A stretch of 64,000 nt of DNA from Hypoxylon rubiginosum (taxonomy: Eukaryota; Ascomycota; Sordariomycetes; Xylariales; Hypoxylaceae), in NCBI GenBank assembly GCA_902806565.1, contig CADCXA010000015.1, positions 310,001 through 374,000 on the forward strand, written 5' to 3'. The notes under the pieces are model-generated. The model was given only the letters and a program-made list of their open reading frames with translations, did no database searches and had not been told where the DNA came from. Numbering within the stretch: position 1 is the first letter of the stretch; the number at the start of each line of letters is the position of its first letter. A program made the translations under genes and the position numbers. Shown here piece by piece: positions 56,108-64,000 of the stretch.

Positions 56108-59100
56108 CTAGCGACGCTTGTGTCCTGTGTCGATCGAAGTACCGTTATCGTAATCCCAATGCCGCTTGAGGCCACCTTCGTAGACGCTGGCGACAGACTC
56201 CTGCCACATGGCCGGAGTGACGAACGCGTGCATGGGAGGGGCTGAATACTGCTGAGGCAATGCCTGCGTGACTGACGGCAGAGACCCGCTCGCGATTTGC
56301 ATGTCCTGGGAAGGCGTGATTTCGGGGGCACCTGAAGATGAGGGAACACTTAGAGAACTGGATTGTGGAGCCACCGAAGTTGGCTGAGATTGGATTTGCT
56401 GCGTACCGAAAGTCGTGTTCCATTGGCTGTAGTCATCGTGTTAGCAACGGGCCGGCTTTCTATCAAGCAATTCCTCAGATATACTCACTCAAATAAGCGC
56501 GAAGGGTTCCACGTGGGATGTTCTCCCAACGACATCCCGCTTGAAAGCGCTGACGCCTGCGTGCCCTGACCAGGATTCATCAGGGAGAGTGACTGTGCAG
56601 AAGGAGAGTCACTCTTGTTGTCCACGGAACCAGCAGAGATAGGTGTTATAGGATGGTTGGCATAACTAACTTGCGAGTGCTGTCCGGCCTGCGGGTCCAT
56701 GCCGGAGTCCAAAGAGCTCGTCTGAAGCATAGGCGGCTTGAACGTGTTTGCAGTAGGCGGGCTCGAGTGGCTGCTAGGATGCGGACTTCCGTAAGGGAAA
56801 CTGGGTTTCAACACGAACGGTTTCCTCGTGTTAGCAGAGAATGCTTCCCGTACGGCGTCGATCTGTTTTAACATTTCAGGCAGAGGCCAGGAATGCATCG
56901 TCTTCTCTAATACCCTCATGTGACGTGTGAAATAGTCCCGCGCGTCCGTGTTGAGCTCGGGATCAGGGGAAGTCAACGCAACCTACACAATTCGTCATTA
57001 GTCTTGTTTCTTTCCACCTGTTTTGTGACTAAGAGAGCGGGGTGACGCACAAGGTGGAGGACCATGCAAGAAAGAATAGCATAGATGGTGAAACTGATGC
57101 CTCGTTGCATGCATTGGAGTCCGCTCAAACCAAAGGATTGTAGCATGGATTCTTGGAGTCGACACAAGGCCTTGGCCGACGAATAGCAGAGAAGCATGTG
57201 CGATTTCCACTGCCCGTCGGGGCCCATAGGTTCCAAGAAACTCAACTGCGGTCGGTGAAGAATGATAACGCTCAGGTAATAATATGAATGCATATTTCCG
57301 ATGAAATGCGAGGGAAGCCACGGAGGCGATCCATCCGGGGAGAAAGTGAGGCGCAAATCGGTCGGGAGGTCGTTGACCCAGCCCGTTATGCTCGGGTTGA
57401 GCTGTACTAGCTCAGGATCAATACCCCAATCCTTCTTCTTCTTGATCCTGGAGTAGACCGCGTTCACTCGGTTAAGATTGCGGGCGACACGGGCTAGGTA
57501 GACAAAATTTCGACTGGCATGATACTCCGTCTCGTCACAGCCAGGCATAAGTCTCGGGACGCTAAAATCGACAGAATCGATGTCCACGGAAAGATCTTGT
57601 CGTCCTAAATCCCGTTTAGAACCACACATAGTCGGCTGATTTTTGGAGCAGAGTATTCTTACCTTGAGGTGCCGCTATCATGGTCTCGCATACGAAGATC
57701 GTCTGCCAAACCCGACTCTTCGTAATGCATTCAGCCGGAGGCGAACCACAAGGTCTGCCTGCCTTGTGGTCGTCAAAATGCTCATCGAGTCCCAAATCCT
57801 TAGCCATAGCGACGCAGTGTACGATAGACATCCACGATCGGTAGTAGTAGCCCCGCTTCGGGGAGGCTTCCCTCGCCTTTAAAATGATCAAGAGGGCCTG
57901 CAGGGTGCTCAAACGCGGCACGTCCATAAAGGAATCGGCATGTTCTGCATCTCGTCAGTTCAAAAGCACGGGTTAGATTTATATCTCATGTTCTTACTCG
58001 AAGCGAGAGCGATCCATTGTTGCCCTTGAGCCGGTTCGTCGGCGAGGCGGCCGGCCACCGCAAAAATTGCTTCCAACAACAGAGGAGATACAGCCTCCCG
58101 ATTTGTGTGCCACTGCTCGTATAGCTGGGCTTTGTTCAGTACCGGGACGTAAGGGTGTACATTGGTGAAATAGAGATCGAAATAGTGCATGATGGTCCCT
58201 TCATCTGGCATGAGTTCCGGGGGTATCCGTATCTTCGAGCCCGGCCCTGACGGCATAGGTGGCAGTATGCTCTTATAATCATCAGCGTCCTCAACCGCGG
58301 GCTCCTCTTCTTGTCCCGCCGAACGGGCCATTTTATTATTTAGATATGGGGCTTAAAGCCGTCAGCTTTGCTAATCTAATTTCCAAGTTCACAAAGAAAA
58401 AGAAGAAAAAACCTACCTGTTCCCGCTTCGTCTACTTTTAGAGCTCCCAGGATATCTGCTAGGTCCTGTTGCCCGTACTGATCTTGATGGTAAGATTCCG
58501 GAGAGGACTCGGAATGCGCCGAGTGATGATGCATGGGCGGCGTAGGGAATACGCTGGCGGAAGCATATGACTGGTCCATAACTCCTACCTGGGGAGGCAT
58601 GTTCCCATATTGAAGCTGGTGAGGCGGTGGAGGGGGTTCTCCGTACGGCATAGGAGGATAAACACCTTGGTGGTCGGGATAAGGCCCGGGCGTAGGGTAC
58701 ATGCCGGGCTTTGGCTGGCCGGCCATCATGGACTGGGACGGTTGCTGCTGCATGGGCATGTGTCTGAAGCTGCTTTGACCGGGCGCAACATCGTATTCTT
58801 GTGTAGCTTCGTAGGACTGTGAGTCTCCTTGCGATCCTTCGTACTGCCCGTTAGGTCGCACGCAGTGTAGCTTTAGCCGGATACAGGCCGAACAGGGCCA
58901 TGTGTTCGTAGTGGCGGCATCGCATTTAATCTTTCTCCTCCTACAGCCCTCGCAAGCTCTCATGACTATAGTGAGCGGACCCATTAGCTACGTTTGCTCT
59001 CCTAGAATACTTCAAGGTGAAGGGTCCATACCCTTCAACCGTTTATGCCGGTTGTGCTCGTCTACGAATACATAGTCTGCGGGCCAAGTAGGTTAGAATA

Positions 59101-59256
59101 ACAGATCACATGTAAATTTGGGACGTGCTCATGAACCGCACTCTTTTGGGTCTCCCTGGGAGGTTGGTAAGTGGGCGGCGCAAACGAAAACGAGTTTAGC
59201 GAAGAGTTAGAGCTCTGGGGCAGCAGTCTCCGGACGGACTGATCGTTATTCGACAT
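56108..59256 (-). CDS. Zn2Cys6 transcription factor with fungal-specific regulatory domain, 903 aa
   Basis: Eight exons: 59256-59142, 59076-59032, 58965-58417, 58351-57998, 57944-57663, 57604-57051, 56982-56489 and 56426-56108. The first two, 115 and 45 bp, are easily missed. They supply MSNNDQSVRRLLPQ and YVFVDEHNRHKRLK directly before MRACEGCRRRKIKCD, giving the usual basic lead-in to the zinc cluster. The binuclear cluster is Cys58-x2-Cys-x6-Cys-x9-Cys-x2-Cys-x6-Cys88. Then comes a Pro/Gln/Tyr-rich linker and the fungal-trans domain (TIMHYFDLYFTNVHPYVPVLNKAQL; DVPRLSTLQALLIILKARE; YRSWMSIVHCVAMAKDLGLD), and a Ser/Pro/Gln-rich tail. It is a nuclear DNA-binding regulator. The target genes are unknown; its position 5 kb from the xylosidase pair is not evidence by itself. 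I do not recognise the exact orthologue. Confidence 0.9.
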
Positions 59257-59685
59257 GACTGCGACTGCGACTGCGACTGGGTTTTGAACCTCGACTTGGA
59301 CGGCGCCTTCGTTTCTCTCGGTCTAATCGGTGACTCGGTGGGATCGAAACCCTCGTCCAACTATGCGCCTCCCTATTAATGCTTGAGCATTGGTGCGCCT
59401 CGGTTGCGGATCAGGGCTGGATCGCTCGCGGTCGTCGGTCGTCAATGTGACGTTATGGAACGACGCAGTTACGAAGTATGTATTTCAAGCAGCGAAGCGG
59501 AAGAGAGGGAGTTTTAATAAAAGTAGATGAAGCGGATGCGCGCCACAGCCTTTTTTCACGGTTTTACGGCATCAGAAATATCCGCAGCTGCAGGAAGGTT
59601 GATTAAGGTTAAGGACCGTACAGCGGCACTGCAGTTGAAGGGAAGGGCGGGACGGGGTGGACGGGGGGGAGGACGGGATGCTGGC

Positions 59686-59765
59686 GAACTGGAACTGGAA
59701 ACTGGAACTGGAACTGGCGAGCTGGGACTAGGACTGGGTGAACTAGGGACTAGAACTGGGAATGT
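59686..59765. repeat. GGAACT-type hexanucleotide repeat
   Basis: Imperfect hexamer array of ggaact, ggaaact and gggact units. No coding role is evident. Confidence 0.85.
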
Positions 59766-59890
59766 GGACTGGGATTAGGAGTTAGGAGTGAGGTAGTGGG
59801 TAGACGTCAAAAAGCAGCCATCGATTTTTGCAGTGTACGTCTGTAAGTCTGTATGTACGTCTCTGTACTATAGTACGTCTAGGCTGGTTA

Positions 59891-59943
59891 GGTGCTAAGG
59901 TGCTAAGGTGCTAGGTGCTAGGTGCTAGGTGCTAGGTGCTAGG
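59891..59943. repeat. GGTGCTA(A) tandem repeat, seven copies
   Basis: Units ggtgctaa (first two) then ggtgcta (five copies). This is a simple tandem array in noncoding DNA. Confidence 0.9.
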
Positions 59944-60517
59944 CTCGCGGCAGGCTGGTAAATGGGTCTTTTGCTATTTTTCCCAATTCCAGGGAGGGAC
60001 CCGGTATTCAGGTAGATGAGGGGATAAACCATGCCTTGCCATGACTGCCATGAGTTGGAAGACCTGCCCTGACGCCCAGTTAGAAAAATAATAACAATAG
60101 GAATAATGGGGACATTGTTCTCGTCAAGGCTTGCAGTGCATGTATTGCATTGTATTGCATTGTATATTGCATCGTACTGCATCGTACTATCTGCTATGCT
60201 GGTATGGCGTATGGAGTCGAGAGGGGCCTGAAAGAGGGGCCATACGTTTAGGGCCCCTAAAAGTTCTAACGATGCAGAGATGGGGCATTCGATGGGGCAT
60301 TCGTTCGATGGGGGGCATTTCAACGGGTCCCCTCCAAGAAAGTACATAGAAAGTCATCTTTGGGGGCTGCCCCTGTCTTCCCTGTCGTTCGCGTGGTCCT
60401 TGCCGGCCCCAAACAAGCCCGGGCTTACCATTCAGCAGCCAGCAGCCAGCAGCAGCGAGACACACAGGGCTGTTTCTACAGATCACTTACATATGCGATA
60501 CGTAAGGTATGTCGTGT

Positions 60518-60555
60518 GTACCTGTACCTGTACCTGTACCTGTACCTGTACCTGT
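60518..60555. repeat. GTACCT hexanucleotide repeat, about six copies
   Basis: Perfect tandem of gtacct between gtcgtgt and cccatcat. Preceded at 60137-60188 by a looser gcattgta/gcatcgta array. Confidence 0.9.
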
Positions 60556-63500
60556 CCCATCATACAAACATGATACGTACAGTAATAATAAATTACGATA
60601 AAAAGGGAGTTATAAATAGCCATCTCTTATTAATGGAATTAATAGTCTCATGGATTACAAGTCATGCGTGGAGTATGTATATACGTAGGTACTTACGTAG
60701 ATGGAGTTATCGTTTTGTCTTATATGTACGCGATCTTTATTAGTCTATTAGTCTAGGGGTTAGTCTATGCTATGTATTGGAGTATTGGTATTTTAGACAA
60801 AGATACAGGCCCATGTCTAGAGCTAGATGTGCTTCGCTCGAATATATTACGGTTGCGATTCAATCTACCTGAGAGAGATCGATCGCTGGCTTGGTACGTG
60901 GTTCGTAGGATTCAAGACTCGACGTGAGTGCGAGCCAATACCGACCGCCCTCTTAACACATGTACCGTATCATCCTCGGTTCGGTTCTCGTACATATCTA
61001 GCCTACATTAGCGTGGAATACCAAGACTCTAGGAACGACGAAGCCATTCGGCCGGGAGTCGAAGGCTAGGTAGTTGGTAGTTACTAGTAGCGTTGTATGT
61101 ACCAGAAGCCGGAGAGGTTCAAGACAGACGCTTGTCATGAAGTCCCGAATCGGAGCTTTAGTAGACTCCTTACTCGCTACTCCTGATTTCTGACGCGCAT
61201 ACAATATCCCTTACTTTGCTCTATTCAGGTACCACGATCACATAACTAAAGGTCTTATATATGTATACCTACATATAGGTAATTTATATCTTACAGGACT
61301 GCGTGTTACCGTCTTATGAGAGACCTTTTTTATACTATCACCGATTACTATCATCCTATCACCGACAGATATTCGGTATCGTTGGAGAATTGGCGAGAGA
61401 AAAAAAAATCCTTGGATGCGCCACTCAGCACTTGGATACGGGCGTATTCGTGCAGTAGGTCAGCATGAACAGCATTAAAAGACCCAATATAGGATGAAAC
61501 GTCTTAAGGAGAACCAAGCGCATCAGATGTCAAAACCAGCTTTTTTTTTCTTTTCCCACACGAGACGCACCTAAGGTACTGAACTGGAGTAACGGTGTCG
61601 TGGCAAGATAATAGCCGCCGAACGTGTAATATAAAGAATAATAGTAAGTGTGACCTAGTAACATTAACCAACATTGCATATGCTGTTCCTGGGGGGGATA
61701 GGGCTGCAAGGTGCATACATCTACATATACATACCCATTAGAAGATATGTAATGCTCGTGGTGGTTGTCAATGTCCGTGTAACTGTTCCTACCTTACCAG
61801 CCTACCTACCTGCAAGCTGAATACCTCCTAAGGTATGCCTATCAGCAAAGATCCAGGGGCAGACGCATCATGTACATTACCTACATGGATCACAAACCGG
61901 CAAACAGGTCGGGACCTTTTCTAGCGCCTACAATGGAATAGCAAGAACCAGAACCAAAATCAGAACCCAATCGCGAGTCCTCACCTTGCCTGCCAGCCTG
62001 CTAATCGTGTCGTCTGCTAATGTGTTCTGCCATTAGTACGCACTTAACCCCTGCAGCTTGCCCCGTTTGCATGTCGATGGTCCTGGCATTATTAGCTAAA
62101 GGATTGGCGGTCAGGTCTACCAGCGCCAAACTCCCACTAGGGGGAGCTCTCCTGTGTTCCCAGCTTTGACGAGTAGGTTCGCGAAGCTGGCTGGTAAAAG
62201 TTGCGAAGTGTGGAAGCGAACTGGCTGGGCACTTGCGTCTGCATTGCAGGTGGTATTGGGAGCGGCTATGGTTAAAAAAGCAGTGTGGTGACATGACAGA
62301 ATGGTCCTTGCTCGAAGCAACAATTGGTTCTCGTCGTCGTCGTCGTCAGCGGACCTCGCTTACCGAGCATGCTCCCGCAATCCTTTTGTCAGGTCGCCTT
62401 GCTCGTCTGCTCGTTTGGCAACCCTCATCTTGCGCTGTATATCTTGTCCGAAAGACGGGCACCCTTCGTGTTCCTGAGCCCTAACCCTCTCGTACACGCA
62501 AATCCAGCAAGCTGAATGACGGGTAGGGGAACTGATCTACTTGTTCTATTGTTCTAGGTAGGGGTCCAGCCTTCCGATGTCCCGAGGTATACCACCCATC
62601 ACCAGGGAGGTCAACTCCCCCACGGACATCTGCCCAATCAACGAATGTATATCGTCCCAACTTGCCGAAGAAGGATTAAACCCATCGAATTAGTTTGATT
62701 TGTGATAATATTGTCATCAATAGCTACAGTCCACTAAACCTGTTCCTACTAGGTTTAAAAGAGCAGTCGGTCTGATTAGTAAATCGATAAATACGCAGGC
62801 CGTAGCAATGGGGAATGTGTTGGTAGCCTTCCATGTTTCTCTTGGAGTATAATAAGATATATCATATATCCCCTACCTAATAGACCCTAAGAATTGGCCG
62901 GCTGCAAGATGGAATAGTTCGCTTACGGCGGGAATATTATCATTCGAGATGCATTATCGAATCTTCAAAGTGGATGATAAAATGCGAGCATGGCATTGAC
63001 ATAATGACATTGACATTGACAGGGCTGAAGGACCAAGAATAGCAGTTCTCGTACCGAAATATTGGCTCTCCTTGTGCGTAGCACGTGCCTATGCTTGGAA
63101 CGGCTCATTCCGTGCATATTCTAACTGACTTTCCCGATCAAGCTGGAGAGATGTCGTTATGCTGGCCCTTTCTGGAAAACCTGGCCGGAGCATGGCGACA
63201 TATTTGGACCTGTACCTGTACCTAATAACCTGTCGATCATAAGACGCGTGGGCCGGACCTGAAAGCGGGAACGGCGAGCATGGAAAGCATGGCAAGCAAG
63301 ACCAGATCATGGAAGATCCCGTCTATGTTTTCTAGCTTATTTCTAGCTGATAACTTTCAGCTTAAGGGGCCAGGGGGGAAACAAGGGGGGGGGGCCGAAT
63401 GAAAGAAAATTCGGTGTGCATTTTTCTTTCCCACCATAACCCTTTTCAGGTCTCGAACGCCACCGAGACGGACCCCGAGAAGAATATTGACCTTTTTTGC

Positions 63501-64000
63501 CATTTGAGATTTCGATATGGAGTCGGAGACCTACATAGTACAAATCAGTTCAACTTTGAAATTGTCGCGCATGAAATTATCACGCAGTGAAACAGCCGCA
63601 GGCCGCTGTAACGGTTGTATCACATATCCGGTACTGTACCCGCTGACACCAAGCCCCTGCATCGAGCCCTGGAGCAAATCTATCTCGCTGCATCTGTTCA
63701 CGTCAAATATCACATACGGCCAAGTTCTCAGGTCACAGATTTAGGAATTTGGGGGAGATGATCAACCGAATATCTGGAGAAATGGATGGTAAGTGTAGCC
63801 GTAGCCGTACGAGAACTTGTCCAACTTCAGAGACGGGCCGGTTAGGGGACGACGAAGCTAGATTTTCCCCCAAGAACAACTAGTTCCCCTCATTAATAAG
63901 ACTCTAGCGGTCAGGAGGTCTTTAAGGCCCTACATACCAGATTTCTTTCAAGGGGGCGAGGGGGGTGAGTAGCTGAGTGGTAATTTTTTCAATATCCATT

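Larger units (their letters stand above)
59257..64000. other. gene-free right end with simple repeats
   Basis: This 4.7 kb has no supported gene. It opens with the promoter of the Zn2Cys6 gene, which includes a gactgcgactgcgactg run at 59256-59280. Further right are GGAACT, GGTGCTA and GTACCT tandems (annotated separately) and cgtcgtcgtcgtc near 62333. Frames such as 62001-62294 (-) and 60827-61069 (+) lack motifs. A gene may begin beyond the window. Confidence 0.6.

Overview
The window is nuclear DNA of a filamentous ascomycete, most likely a Sordariomycete. The class is inferred from gene content and gene style; I cannot name the species. Genes are split by short introns (about 50-250 bp) with GT..AG ends and CTAAC/CTGAC branch sites. 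Families include a fungal fucose-lectin-type membrane protein, a Zn2Cys6 regulator, DUF8035 and DUF8021 proteins and a patatin-NB-ARC-TPR NLR. Gene-poor gaps are rich in ACCT/AGGT runs. I rebuilt 17 protein genes by choosing splice sites that keep frame and family motifs; exon coordinates are in each entry.

Left part (1-22 kb), mostly housekeeping: a charged DUF8035 protein (-), a fucose-lectin-like single-pass membrane protein with a Q-rich tail (-), 6-phosphofructokinase (-), Mediator subunit 17 (+), and a SNF2/RING translocase (-) that converges on MED17. The gaps between them (2-4 kb) hold no gene I can support.

Middle (22-46 kb): an AT-rich stretch with a decayed duplicated repeat, then a fungal NLR of the PLP-1/HET-Z architecture whose reading frame is interrupted by one in-frame TGA just after the patatin Asp motif. 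Upstream of it lie a decayed tRNA-Leu-like sequence, a 20-bp minisatellite and an unrecognised divergent gene ending in two 75-bp tandem units. Then come a YSA1-type Nudix hydrolase, an NmrA-like protein, a caleosin-like protein lacking one of the two usual haem histidines, a divergent CSN2/CWC25 pair, and an unrecognised 1102-residue protein made largely of tandem repeats.

Right part (46-64 kb): a Gfo/Idh/MocA dehydrogenase (dihydrodiol / D-xylose dehydrogenase type) and a secreted GH3 beta-xylosidase are convergent, only 135 bp apart, with a consensus XlnR/Xyr1 site upstream of the xylosidase. They look like a small pentose-utilisation pair. A secreted DUF8021 protein and an eight-exon Zn2Cys6 regulator follow. 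The last 4.7 kb hold only simple repeats.
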